DNA of 64,000 bases from Amoebophrya sp. A120 (Eukaryota > Sar > Dinophyceae > Syndiniales > Amoebophryaceae), in assembly GCA_905178155.1 (NCBI GenBank), contig CAJINV010000002.1:11283184-11347183 (forward strand), given 5' to 3'. The notes beneath the pieces were generated by a model, which was not told the origin of the DNA, ran no database searches, and saw only the letters and a program-made list of their open reading frames with translations. Within the stretch, counting starts at the first letter, position 1. Each line of letters starts with the position of its first letter. A program made the position numbers and the translations under genes. This document shows positions 35,484 through 46,568 of this stretch, in pieces.

Positions 35484-38400
35484 TTATCTACTCGGTGCAC
35501 TTACTCCTAAAGACTGCTCGTCAAGAGCATCAGCATGGGCTGACGGAGTGGTACTAGAGGTCGCGGTCGAGGTCGGCGAGATCATGATCTCTGGCCCTGT
35601 GCCTGATCCGGGAGGTGCGGACTTGGGGTTGCGCACAAAATCGACTACCCCTTCGTACCAGAAATGCGTTCCCACCTCCATCAGACTGTGCCCATCAGGT
35701 CCAATGATCGCAGTGCGGTCCCCGAAGTGCACCGTCCCCAGGTTGCTCCGCTCGTAGAAAACTCTCTTCGGGGACCGCACAGTCTGGTTGGACCCATTCG
35801 TGCCCTCGCTGTGCGCCCCGGTCGAGGCCCGACGCGAGTTTTTCTTGTTGCCACGGGTACTCGAACTCATGCCTCCGATCCGCCCTCCAGGAAGCAGTGC
35901 GGTCTTGTTCACCGCGTCCCCGTCTGGGAGGTGCTGCATCTCCAAGTCTCCAAAAAGGTTCGTATCAGGGTTCACGTTTATCCTGCGCAAAAGCAAAAGC
36001 ATCAACGTACGCACATTGCTTCTATCTTGCTCTGTTGCTGTTCGCAATCATTTCATTGCATGACAAGCATGCTTTCGCTTCCCCTTCGCTTCCACATCCT
36101 TTCATCATCTACTAGCATCACAAGAGCATCAACATTCTACTGCCAAATACAGTTGAGGATGCAAAGACAAAGATCATACAGTTGCGTCTCCGTTACTTTT
36201 GCAGCGCATACCGTCATCACTTGAACCGAGCCCAAAATGCTCCAGGTTGTCCCGCGGAAAAGCCGCAGACATTGCCAAGGGAGACTCGCCGTACATCTGC
36301 TCATCCTCGCCGTCCTCGTCTACGCCATCTGCATCCAGATATGAGAGTGTCACGCCTGGGAGACTGTCGTCCTCCTCTGGAACGGTATACAAACACTAAA
36401 GACTTTGACTGTGCCGCACATGGGAGTGTAAGAGCAAGAGCTTCTTTCTTGCATCACAAAGAAACATCAGGTTCAGGGGAGCGATCATAGGAACGAACTA
36501 TTACAAACAAAAAGAGAGCCGATGAAATCAATCGGTGAAGTTCCTCTACTGTTGGAATGCTGGGAGTAAATCCACCAAAAATAGATACCTCACAGCCTGT
36601 CCCCGACGACCAGGATGCAGCAAAATCTGTCTGTCATGCTCATGCATCGGCATTGCTGCCGCTTTCCGCAACAGGAATCGAGGACGCCATCATGACAAGA
36701 GTATTCGTCAATGAAGCAAGACAAATAGAAATAGGTTCCAGTTCGACTTTCGCAGAATCCAGCTATGATTGCTTTTCTTTCGTATCACATTGCGCAGTGT
36801 CAGCATTGAACACGGGCTCAACGTCTTCACAGCGGCACACCCAGAAAGCAGAGAGATAAACTGTTGTAAAAAGTTTCATACCTCCCTATCGATATCTTCT
36901 GTCAAAATGCTGAGTATACGCATCTTGATATCTATCATATTGCATCAACATCACCAGCGTCATCAAATACTGGTGATTTCGTGGTCTTCCTATCTCGAAC
37001 CATCGAAAAACAGGTACAAAGGTACGTTCCCAGATGAAATCTAGCCGCGCATCGCTGGATCATTTCTAAACAAATGTAAAAAAGTAAATCTCCGTACCCC
37101 ATAAAGCGGCGAAGGAGCTGATTGCTCGGTCATTTCTTCCAGCTGTCGTGCGTGATCATTGCCAGTACGGTTGCCGAGGTCATCTCGATCTCCTTCATCT
37201 CTGACCTCCGGCTTGGTGATTGTGATACTCTCTGCAGAATTGTCTTTGTCCACCTTCATGTCACACGTATCAACACGGAGAAGACCGCTGCTTCACCTGT
37301 TACTTTTGCCTCACTAGTACAAGGATCAACTTTGGAGCACCGTCTCCTCATACAGACTTGTATTCGCTTTTTCGTTCAAGTAGGGAACCAGGCACTGCAA
37401 CTCGTTTTTATTTTTCTCGTGCGCCTCCGCTTGGCCTTCGTCGCGCTGTATGAATGTGTACAACAAGCCATGCGTTTTATATTATCCTAGCACTAGAACT
37501 AGCGTAAGGGTAAGCGTCAGGAACAGGATTGTACGGAGCATAATTTTCCTGCAGGACCCACCAACGTACGACTGCGCCATTGAGCAGGAGAAGTATTTCG
37601 TCGGCACAGCGGTTCTGCGTAGTTCCTCTCTTGGCACCTCGCGTCGTGGCATCAGGAGAACCAGGACCCGAAACCGTGTCTGAGTTATTTACTTTCATCG
37701 TCGAATGTACACTCGGAAGATCTTGCTCGACCCACAGTGGACAGCCGTGCAGCAGCATCACTACGTCTCCTTTTCGCAAGGGCCGCAGCTCCGCCTCGAT
37801 GCTGCTTTCCTTCTCCTTGGAATGCGCAATGACCTTCGTGGTGGTCCCCGGCGACGAGGTATTTCTCTCTGATCCCGATACTACGGCTTGCACGTTATAA
37901 TTCGCAGGTGACACAACATCCGAATTCAGCGCCGCTTCTTCCCTTTCGCTCGTGGGGTCGCTGGACGAGCTGCTTGCTGTCCTGTCAGAGGATCCCCCCA
38001 CGAGAGCCGATGTGCACAAAGTCCACGACTCTGTGTCCACTCCGAAGAGCATCACGCAGAAAACATGACTCCGTGGAATCTAGCTTGTTTCATCTGTTTC
38101 TCCATTTCATGATAATTTATCACTGTCCCGAAGACAAGATGCAAGTCCTAGTCCACAGCGAGAAGTACCAAAACACGTGGCCTGTGCGCAAATCACTGAG
38201 CCTCAACGACATTCCATACTTGTCAGGTCCGATTTCGGGAATTTCTATTTGCGATTGGGCTTGCCATTTTCGCGTGCAGACAAAGTAAATGTATGGTCCT
38301 CGTATTTTCTGCAGGATAAAATCCACCTGCTCGCGCTTGTTTTTTCCGAATCCGAATCTTAGACCCATCATGCTTCCGCTTTTGTTTGATGGTGACGCTA

Positions 38401-38510
38401 CGACCTCGAACTGAATCTGGCGAAATACCCACTTCTCCTCGTCGTAATCATGCAGCTTGTCGCACAGTTCAGGACCGCTAAAATAGTCCAGGCTGTCCAC
38501 CGATCCTCTG
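35484..38510 (-). CDS. Unrecognised Ser/Thr/Asp-rich multi-exon protein
   Basis: Minus-strand exons: about 38319-38510 (FSGPELCDKLHDYDEEKWVF, then RFGFGKNKREQVD), about 37560-38045 (LLFGVDTESWTLCTSALVGG, later RKGDVVMLLHGCPLWVEQDL), about 37095-37259 (MKVDKDNSAESITITKPEVR), about 36211-36395 (acidic, VPEEDDSLPGVTLSYLDADG) and 35484-35978 (VFYERSNLGTVHFGDRTAII, later SLMEVGTHFWYEGVVDFV, stop at 35484). The joins near 38318 and 36210 are in frame and lie at introner-like ends. The 37259 exon begins with an ATG, so a gene boundary there is possible. The folded-looking parts (first and last exons) may be membrane-associated or beta-rich domains, but I recognise no family. Confidence 0.45.
35979..36210. 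mobile_element. Probable family A introner
   Basis: A 232-bp segment with left end TATCCTGCGCAAAAGCAAAA and right end (inverted) TATGCGCTGCAAAAGTAACG. Only a 3-bp direct repeat (CGT) is shared by the flanks. Splicing through it joins GSSDD to VNPDTNLFGDLEMQ in frame. Confidence 0.6.
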
Positions 38511-38959
38511 GAAAAGATCTTGCACCGTCTTTGCGATCACCTAAACTACCTACAATAGCTGTAAGTAATATGTCAGAATGTGAATGATACTAGGAAGGTC
38601 TCGAGCGTATTTCTATTTTGGGGTCGAGCGTACTTCTAATGCAACATCTGCATGATCTGCCCGCTCTATTATACTACACCAGTTTACACCAGCAAGAAAC
38701 TATGGGGTCGTCAACGTTGTATTTGCCTCAGACCGTAAAAAAAATTCTTCGCGCATTTTTTCGCGGCGCAAAGCTAGTAAACCTGTGCACGCTAGTGAGG
38801 GGCTGACTTGAACGCGGTTTGTTTTACCTAGCTTGTCAGCAACACTGCTCCAGTAGGTAAGTGAGTATTGACGCGAAGGGGGGCGGGGCGCTGGGGGTTC
38901 TTCTGTGGCTGATGTTTCCACCTAGAAAACGCCGGGCGCGCGCAATATTTTTCTCATTT
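38511..38959. other. No gene recognised
   Basis: About 450 bp upstream of the preceding gene. A run of A residues and TTCTTCGCG near 38740 is followed by GGGGCGGGGCG near 38880. No exon or TIR pair was supported. Confidence 0.4.
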
Positions 38960-39560
38960 TTCCGGATTGCTCTCTCCGTGCAGCTATTTGCCGCTATGGC
39001 CTGGGTCAGCGTGTGAGGCTGGAAACGCCCCGCGAGATGTCTACACAGGCCCTGGCCTCGTCGTCTCTAGCAGGCACCACGCACACATGTTGGCCGCGAA
39101 GGCCTTTCCGGAGCCCTTCCAAAAAGGGGGAGCCGGAGGGGTGCCCGGAACCCTAAAAAAAAGCCTATTGCTTTTTCTTCGAATCACGATGGTGCTACCC
39201 CTCCCCAAAAGGGGTCCCGGAACCCCTCTGGGAACCCTTCCCGAAAGGCTCTCGGGCTTTTCGCATTTTGCCGAAAAAGCCGCAAAGGCAAAATGCGCGC
39301 GCGCCTGCCGGTACACGCGTGCACAGCTGCGCGACATTAGAAACAAGGGGAGGCGCAGCCGCGGCCGATTCCGTTTGCGCCCTCGACTCCGACCGACTTG
39401 CACAGATTGAGGCCCATTGTCTAGCGGCTGGACTGCAAGAGGACCTGCTGCAGCACCTCCTGGCTGCAGGGGCGCTCCGAGGCAAGTCCGTGGAGCAGCA
39501 GCGCCGGATAGCTCCGTCTTTAGCCACTGAGAAGCGCTGCGAATAGGCTAGCGATTTCAT
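38960..39560. repeat. GC-rich block with dense inverted repeats
   Basis: Composition differs sharply from the neighbours. It contains several short perfect hairpins: GCATTTTGCC at 39263-39272 pairs with GGCAAAATGC at 39287-39296, and there are CCCC-AAAA-GGGG arms near 39203-39220 and CCCTTCC-AAAAA-GGGGG near 39114-39130. A plus-strand frame ending at 39546 reads DSDRLAQIEAHCLAAGLQED and onward, amphipathic and protein-like, but opposite to all other genes; the minus strand is open too. It could be a captured mobile or foreign segment, or a structured regulatory region. Confidence 0.5.
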
Positions 39561-39799
39561 TAGGTGTGCAACATAGTGGGGGGCTATACGTGTGCAACAT
39601 GATGGATATCAAATACAAAAAAAGGCGCGCGGAAAATTTTTTACAGCTTGAGGCAAATACAAGTTTGACGACGCCATAGAAACCTCGCGTCCAGCAACAG
39701 CATCAGCAGACAAAATTTCCTCTTTGAAAAACACAGCAAAGCGCCCGATGATTCAAATTCTTTCGTACACAAGCAATGCATTTTGTGTGTGCGTGAGCG

Positions 39800-42722
39800 A
39801 TGCTTTTCACTTTTGCAGTGCGTACCACCGTGAAAATGGAAAACGCGCTGCCATCCAGGCCTCCGCCGCTTGGACTTTGTGTACTCCCTGCGCCGGACGG
39901 TGAGGCAACTGATTTTTTTTCGTTGCTCGAATGCCTTTCGCTGCTTCCTGCGCTCGTCACATGGTCCGCTACCTCTGTTTCTGGCCCACTGGTGGTCGCG
40001 GTAGATCTGGTGGCTCCCGTTCCAGCAGTAGAGGCAGCTTCTACGTCTTGTTGCGCGGTGAATTTCTGTATTGACGCCGTTTGCAGCGGTGTCACCACTT
40101 CGGTGGTTTTCTTCGCAGCGATGCTTCCGTCCTGATCTACCGATTCCTGCTTTACTGCAAGGGGTGACGCGGAAGAGCTTTTTTGCTCGCCCTCGCCCGC
40201 AGCTTGGCTTGCATTGGGGCTCGCAGGGGATCTACTTCCCGAAGGACTCGTCGTCTGGTGAACAAACGAGAAAGGGGTATCCTGTGCAAAAGTATCGCAC
40301 TCGTAGTAATCGCAATCATGCATTACAAATCTCCATCCCAAGGCAAAACAGCATGACAAATTCCATTTGTCGTGCTGAGCTAATTTGTATTGCAATTACT
40401 ACTAGTACGATAGTTTTGCAGTTCATAAGGGGTTACCTCCAACAAGTCGTGGCCCTCCTCGACTGGAATCTCGGATGATATTACGCTTTTGGTTTTTTCG
40501 TCAACTGCATCGAATGCAAAAAACGTTATGTTCTGAACAAGAGTCAGCAAGTTCCACACACCGCTTTTTGAATGCCTGGTTGCTGTGAAGTGTGTGCCTG
40601 AGCTTGAGCGTCGTGAATCATGATCATGGAGCATGCATCTTTACGGGTTTCGCGAGCGCACCTCACTCCGTCGGAATCATGCCCCTCTGGCACGAGAAGC
40701 TCGGCGTTTGAACAAATTAAACCATGGCACGACTCCTGCTGCGATTCATGCGTGAATACAATAGAAAGAAGATGAGCAGCTTCTTAATGTCCCTTTGTCT
40801 TGTATAAATAAACAGACGTTGACGTTCTACTTTTTAGCTGCGACTTCAATGGTTCACCTGTTATCAGTGAAAGCACTGCCACACTACCCAGACACGTTTT
40901 GCAAATTCGGCGTGGATAACCCGGGTCGTTGATGGCCGGCCCCTGCTCGGTCGTGGGCGTATTCGATTTCGAGCCGGACGTCTCGAAGGACAGGGTTACG
41001 GAATCCGAAATGATGTCAACGTCAAACAGGTCGGCATCGAGGGAGGACTCAAACTTCAGCTCGTGCTGCTGTTTGCAACTCCTCCCTTGCATAGAGGTCG
41101 ACGACGAGGGGGAAGAGCTTGTGGGTGCGGTCGGGTCGAAACTAGGATGGTGGTCCCCAGCGGACTGCCCGGCGGACTGGAGCAGCTTTCGCGAAAAGGT
41201 GTTTCTGTCGTTGCTCTGTTGCAGGTAGGCCCGGCTCGCCTCCGAGGGCGCGAAGCCCCCGAAGTATTCTTGCATACTGCCATTCTGCTGCTGGCGCTGA
41301 AGCATACCCCCTCGTTCGGACGTTGCGACTCCGCCGCCGACTCCCCCCGTATGCATTGCAAAAGTATCGTACTAGTACAAATTGCATTACAAATTCTTTC
41401 AGAAAGAAAAATGAAATTTGTATTGCTAATTCAGGTAAAAAGGTAGGTTTGTCATGCAAGATTACAATTAGTACGAGTACGATACTTTTGCACAGGATAC
41501 CCCGACGGAGACTTCGATGTCCGCAACCCGGGAAATCGGATCTCGTCCTCCAGGTCAAAGCGAAACAAGTCGGCGGTCCCTGGCATATGGAACGTTAATA
41601 CTCAGGCGGAATTTTCTGTATCCTGATGAACAGTCTTTCGACGATGCGTTCTTTTCGCTTCAATTTGTATGTATCAAAATCGTATTTCTACTTCCGACCC
41701 TTTGAGCCTCTTGAAGATGAGAAGCTGCGTCGTTGCGCCACGAACAAACCTGTTCCGCCGATAAGTACAGCGAAAAGCACCAGCTGGCGCTTTTGTTTCT
41801 CCTCGCATGATCTGCAAAAAAACTGCTCGAGCAAGTTAATAATTTGCTTCGAATCGAACGGCAAAGATCGCCATTTGCTGCTCAAATAAACATATATCCG
41901 ATTTGACAAGGGTAGGGCGAAAAGAGGTACGTCCAACCAGGGTCGTGTGTAAGTGTGATCGTTACCGATCGGTGAAGAGAGCCTGCATGCCAGATTTTTA
42001 CTAGGAACATCTCTTTCGTTCACATCAAAATGAAATTCCCACCACCTGAAGATGTTTTGATACGGTGCGAAAAAATCATCCTGGTCGTGTTCATCCATTC
42101 CGTCAAGGCACGCAAAAGGGTCCTGGTCCAGCACTTTTGGGAAAAAAGAGGAATCATCTTCCTGCAAAGTCCCCGCCTCCCTGGAGGACGAGGCGGTACC
42201 AATACCACCGTGACCGAATCTGCCAGGTGGAGGTGGTGCGTCGGTCTTGAATCCAAAATCGAAGTTCGGCTCTGCATCAAAAGGGTCGCTGCCAGGAGCC
42301 GCTCCCGCGACGTCCAAGGTGGGAAACAAAGCGTCCTCCTCCTGCGCGTCAAAAGTGGCGAAGTCCTCGACTTGTTCTGCCGTGGGAAAGGCTGCAAAGT
42401 CAATGCTATCTCCCGTCTCATCCTCGACACTAAAATTCATAGCGCCATCTAATGCAGCATCACTGCCCACAACTACGCCAAGGCCAGAGGGAGGATTTTT
42501 GCCCTCGTTCTGCTGGTGTTCGTCGGCTGTTGCAGTTTCCGAAGGCATGGCGGGAGCGGCAGGAATATTGAACGTGGCGGAAAATAAATCATCAGCATTG
42601 TTCGTATCGGACTGGCAAGTGGATGAGGTGAATGTATCCTCGTCCGATTTTTCATCTGCAAGCGCACCAGACGGCCAAGATCCGGCGCCGTGGCCGCCCT
42701 GAGGAGCTCCTTGTCCACTCAT
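39800..42722 (-). CDS. Acidic protein with DPF/DLF motifs, possible trafficking adaptor
   Basis: The ATG at 42722 starts MSGQGAPQGGHGAGSWPSGA. The first exon (to about 42030) is acidic and Phe-rich: NADDLFSATFNIP, SDPFDAEPNFDFGF, LDQDPFACLDGMDEHDQDD. The next exons are about 41500-41590 (TADLFRFDLEDEIRFPGLRT), 40919-41349 (QQNGSMQEYFGGFAPSEASR, later LDADLFDVDIISDSVTLSFE), 40428-40620 (LVQNITFFAFDAVDEKTKSV) and about 39834-40277 (HQTTSPSGSRSPASPNASQA and a Ser/Thr/Ala-rich tail). The introners at 41350 and 40278 join in frame. DPF and DLF motifs in disordered acidic sequence are typical ligands of clathrin-adaptor ear domains; here that role is inference from motifs only, with no folded domain seen. 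An intron follows the tail at about 39833, so the 3' end is open. Confidence 0.55.
40278..40427. mobile_element. Family A introner, TSD AGGGG, reversed orientation
   Basis: A 150-bp element with left end TATCCTGTGCAAAAGTATCG and right end CGATAGTTTTGCAGTTCATA. AGGGG flanks it at 40273-40277 and 40428-40432. On the coding strand it starts TATGAACTGC and ends GGATA, the opposite orientation to the element at 25064, yet removal joins GHDLLEVTP to FSFVHQTTSPSGS in frame. It contains GCATGACAAA (the inverted shared motif) near 40350. Confidence 0.95.
41350..41499. mobile_element. Family A introner, TSD CCCCG
   Basis: A 150-bp element with left end TATGCATTGCAAAAGTATCG and right end CGATACTTTTGCACAGGATA. 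CCCCG flanks it at 41345-41349 and 41500-41504. Removal joins PGLRTSKSPSG to GVGGGVATSERGG in frame. It contains TTTGTCATGC near 41448-41457. Confidence 0.95.
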
Positions 42723-44093
42723 CGAAGGACTTCCGAGGAAGCAGTGGAAAGTGTTGCTTTTCTCAGTTATTTGCTTTCGTATGTGATGAGGATTTCAGAC
42801 ATAGAAGATCTTGTCCAGGTGAAAATAATTTATACCGAATTTTTAATTTATTAAACTTCAGAAGAAAGCGTGGTGCGCCTCGCTTGAAAGATGATAAAAG
42901 AGACTTCTAAGTATGCGTACAATGAAGGAAAGCTCCAGTGGCCCTGGCACTGGTGTCCGTGCAGCACAGCCTACCTGATAAGCATAGAAGGCGTGGCCGC
43001 GGAAGCAGGCCGCAATACAACTATGCCGCCTGACCAAGAGGTGATGCTTCCGTTGTGCCCAAGAGCAAGACTGAGTCTGAGCCTGACCATGATCTCGATC
43101 AAATGAAAAAAGGTATATCTGACTACAAGAGCCTAGAAATCTACGAGGGGCCCCTTCCATCATATATTGAGCGATACCGCGAACATCAAAGCTTCTATTT
43201 TATGTGTAGTCGTCATTGCACTGCGTACACACAAACAAAGAAGCTGCTGGGAATAAAGATGAACATAAAGAGAACGACAATAAATATAACGAAGAAGCAT
43301 CTTCATCAGTTCGAGCGGCCGCGTAATCTTGTTGGGTCTAAACCTTGTCATTTGCTTTTGGGACCTATTGCATTTGGAGCTCCCACCCAGCACTTGCCTT
43401 ATTTTTCGAACTAGCTAGACCGCGAGGGAGAAAAAGGGTTTTTTTTACTGGTGTGATTCACATTCTTAAAGTGGCGATTTTTTGCACGACGGAAAAAGTG
43501 CAGCGGGTTCATCATCTTACGGGAGATAACGTCAAGATACACAAATGACTGCGCAATATCCATGCCTCGAAAGGTATGATTTCATTTTCAAAGCCGCTCT
43601 GCCCTCGAATGTAGTAGGATAGGCTTTTCATTTTCATTCACACTTTTTTCATATTTTTATTTCTGGTGAAGATGGCCCTGTTGCGCACCAAGACAGCGCC
43701 TCGCTTTTGCATACAGCGAAGATAACGGCTATCAGTCGAGCCGTTTGCGCCCATTGAAAATTCGGGTCGTGATGAAAGCCATAGTGCTATCACGTGTTAA
43801 AACATGGACGCCCACCCAACTAAGCAACGAAAGTTTTGTTGGTATTGCCTTGGTTCCGCTGCAAAAGTTTTCGCCTTTTGTTTTGTTTCGGGGTAGCTGT
43901 ACATGACAAGTTTCCACCCTCACAACATCATGACATAGCTGGGAGGCAACGAATGAACTAGGTGCACCACAAGGTGGTCGTGGCAACCAGGTATATGAAA
44001 TAAGATGAAGATGTGCCGGAAACTAGTTTGGAAACTGTGACGCTCCCAAAAATCAAGATCAAAAGCCACAGAACGTGCAAAAGTTCATCATTG
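42723..44093. other. No gene recognised
   Basis: About 1.4 kb between the DPF-motif gene start and the stop of the basic-protein gene. Open frames on both strands are short and lack motifs. A C/G homopolymer-rich spot lies at 44103-44111. Confidence 0.45.
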
Positions 44094-45572
44094 CTAAACA
44101 GAACCCCCCCCCTCGCCTAGAGGTGTAGGAAGGGGTGTCCAAATAACGGTCTTGCTTTCAAGCTGGGTGGTCGTGAGTGTGTTTGCGACGAGATATCCCC
44201 TTTGTACGTGAAATCCGTCCACGAAGTCGCTCGGAGGGCGCTGCTTCACCTTTGCCTCCTTTGGCATTTTCAGTCGCTTGACTCGGACCGCTTCGCTTCT
44301 GTCTCGGTCAACGTCACCACGTGGCACCTTCGCGTCAGAAGCGCCGCGAGGAATATTGTTCTGCTGTGCTACGTATGCGTTGCAAAAAGCGTAACGTCCG
44401 ATACCTCTTCAGATCAAAACGTCAATGGTGGCACGAGATAAATTATTCATTGTCTTCTACGTTTTTGGTATAGTTGTGTAATGGATGCATCAATATTGAG
44501 GTCTACTTCCACCTCTTATTTAGTGCACAATTTTTCGCGAGCTGCAACGTCAGGCCTATAAGTGGTGGTCGTTTTGTACAATCTGTATCTGAATCTATCC
44601 GATTAGGTACGATGCTTTTGTTCGGGATACATCGGCGTCGTCCACGTCCATCCGCGTCGAATTCTTTGTATCAGTTCCCCCGAACTTGGGGTCCGCATGG
44701 CCGTGCGCGGTGCGGGCGACAATGTGCATTTTGTAGGGCTGTTTGCCATGGGGTTTTCTGGTCAGTTGCCATTTGGCCAGGTACTCGACGTTTTTGTAAC
44801 GCAGAGGGAAGAACTCCGGGTTGCGCACCCGGTAGATATTTTGCTTCCGCAGCTGGGGCCAGGGCCCCGCCGGGCACGTGTTTACCCGCGGCGGATAGGG
44901 CGGCGTCCAGTGAAAGGTCCCGTCCCCCTTGCAGGCTAGCGTCCAGTCGCCGGTGTGGATTTTGGGGCGACGGTTCGGCACCTTCCGTCGCGCTTTTAAT
45001 CGACGGTAGTTGGGCGTAGGGTGGCCCTGCTTGAAGTTGGGCATGATGTGCATCCCGGTGAAAGTGTTAAACCACCCGCCCACCGGCTGTGGTGGGTGAT
45101 TCCAGATGCCGCGGTTGCTTTCCCGAAAGCGGTCTGCCGCTTCGGAGGCTTTCCATCGCCGCCCGATTCGCATGTGCATATACATATTCGTGGCACGGCA
45201 ATCTGCATGATTCGGATTCCGCTCTCGGAGGACATCGTGCGTCGGAAATAATGTTGCTTTTTGCACATGCATAAAGTGCTTTCCTGTAGTACAACTTCCG
45301 GGAGGACGTACTACACGATGACAGAGCAAAAAAGAAGGGACGGATCCCGATGGTCCTCCTGCTGGCTTCGGCATTTTCGTGACACTGGTGTAGTCCTTCT
45401 TATGATGAGATGAGCTTGCAGTACGTCGCAGCAGGGTAGAGAGTAACGACTGCGAGGACTCCACCAGTGTCGGCTGGTCCTGAAGCGTTGCGACACGACG
45501 CCAAGAACGAATGATCACGCTGCTTGTTTGAGAACTTTTCCTGGTACGAGGGTGGGAGAAATTGAAATGCAT
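44094..45572 (-). CDS. Basic Trp/Pro/Arg-rich protein, possibly mitochondrial
   Basis: The ATG at 45572 begins MHFNFSHPRTRKSSQTSSVI, with Arg/Ser and few acids, compatible with a mitochondrial presequence. An alternative ATG is at 45374 (MPKPAGGPSGSVPS). The body is compact and basic: NRGIWNHPPQPVGGWFNTFT, PNYRRLKARRKVPNRRPKIH, TGDWTLACKGDGTFHWTPP, NIYRVRNPEFFPLRYKNVEY. After the intron at 44374-44629 the last exon reads PRGDVDRDRSEAVRVKRLKM and ends PLGEGGGSV at a TAG at 44094. A short in-frame intron-like segment (about 45165-45273, with TATGCATGTGCA-type ends) may also be removed. The composition is like that of divergent mitoribosomal proteins, but I cannot match a family. Confidence 0.5.
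44374..44629. mobile_element. Probable family A introner
   Basis: A 256-bp segment with left end TATGCGTTGCAAAAAGCGTA and right end (inverted) TATCCCGAACAAAAGCATCG. The flanks CTACG and CATCG match at 3 of 5. Splicing through them joins NSTRMDVDDA to AQQNNIPRGASDA in frame. Confidence 0.65.
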
Positions 45573-46568
45573 ACCATTGAGACGATGGGAGAGCGGAGCT
45601 CATGGATCTTCCAGCGCCACCACGCAGCTGATGCGGTGGGGCTGCGGAACCAGAACGAGGGCAGCGCATCGATGAGAGGTTGTCGCCATGTCCCGCTTGA
45701 GTTTCAGAGCTTCGCCGTGATGAACATACAGCAACACCTTGGCTATTTCATGCGCTCTGGTCGCAAGTTGTTCTTGCGAGGACCTGCATCTTCTTTTCCT
45801 TCCTAATCCTATCGGTGAAGATACACGACAATCACTACATTCACATCTAACAAGTTGCAGCTCTACGCTTTTAGCTCATCTAGAGCTACCAGCCCCATGG
45901 AATGAGGATCACCCTGTGTGGTCTGTGTGCTGCAAAGACTATAGGCATTCATTCTTTTATGTTGTTACCCGTGCGGAAGGTTCAAAATCAAAGGGTACTA
46001 TTACGTAGTTAACACTTCGTGAATTGTGCGCAGGAAAAGGCCGTCAGCAATGCATTTCTGTATAACAAAAACTTTGAACCTGAAGGTAGAGGATCTTCGG
46101 TGGACCACCACCAGATGAGTGAATTACAAGCGGTCCGTACTAGAAGTACGCGAACAGCTCCGGCCAGATAGACTTGATCAGGTACGACAGCCAGAATCAT
46201 GTGGACGCGACAGGTCGAATGTTGCGTGTTCTGGTTCTTGCAAAACATGGAGGCTCGTGGTCGTATCAAAGAGGGCCTGAGAGGGGCGCCGGCTCCAAAA
46301 AAGCTTTTGCCTATCGGAGCGGGCAACGTCGCACACGCAAGCGCAGAAGCCGATGGAACGAAACACAATCGCATCCGTTTTTCTTTGCGACAGCCTGAAA
46401 GAGAAAGAGCTGCGGCCTCGAAAAATTTCGCGCGCCAGACTCGCCTACCCTTTCTCCGAAAAGGATGAGACTAAAGCTCAAGTGGGGTTCCGTTTCGTTT
46501 CCGATGGTTGTGTGGCAGGTCGCTATCTTCCTATCACCCTAGCCAGGCGGCACCAGGGGCCCTGGTTC
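45573..46568. other. No gene recognised
   Basis: About 1 kb upstream of the basic-protein gene and before the tandem array. It may hold that gene's promoter. No exon, TIR pair or tandem repeat could be supported. Confidence 0.4.

Noticed and set aside
44595-45374. bL27m identity for the basic protein
   Set aside because: A faint resemblance (KIHTGDWTLACKGDGTFHW) lacks the conserved order and residues of the L27 core.
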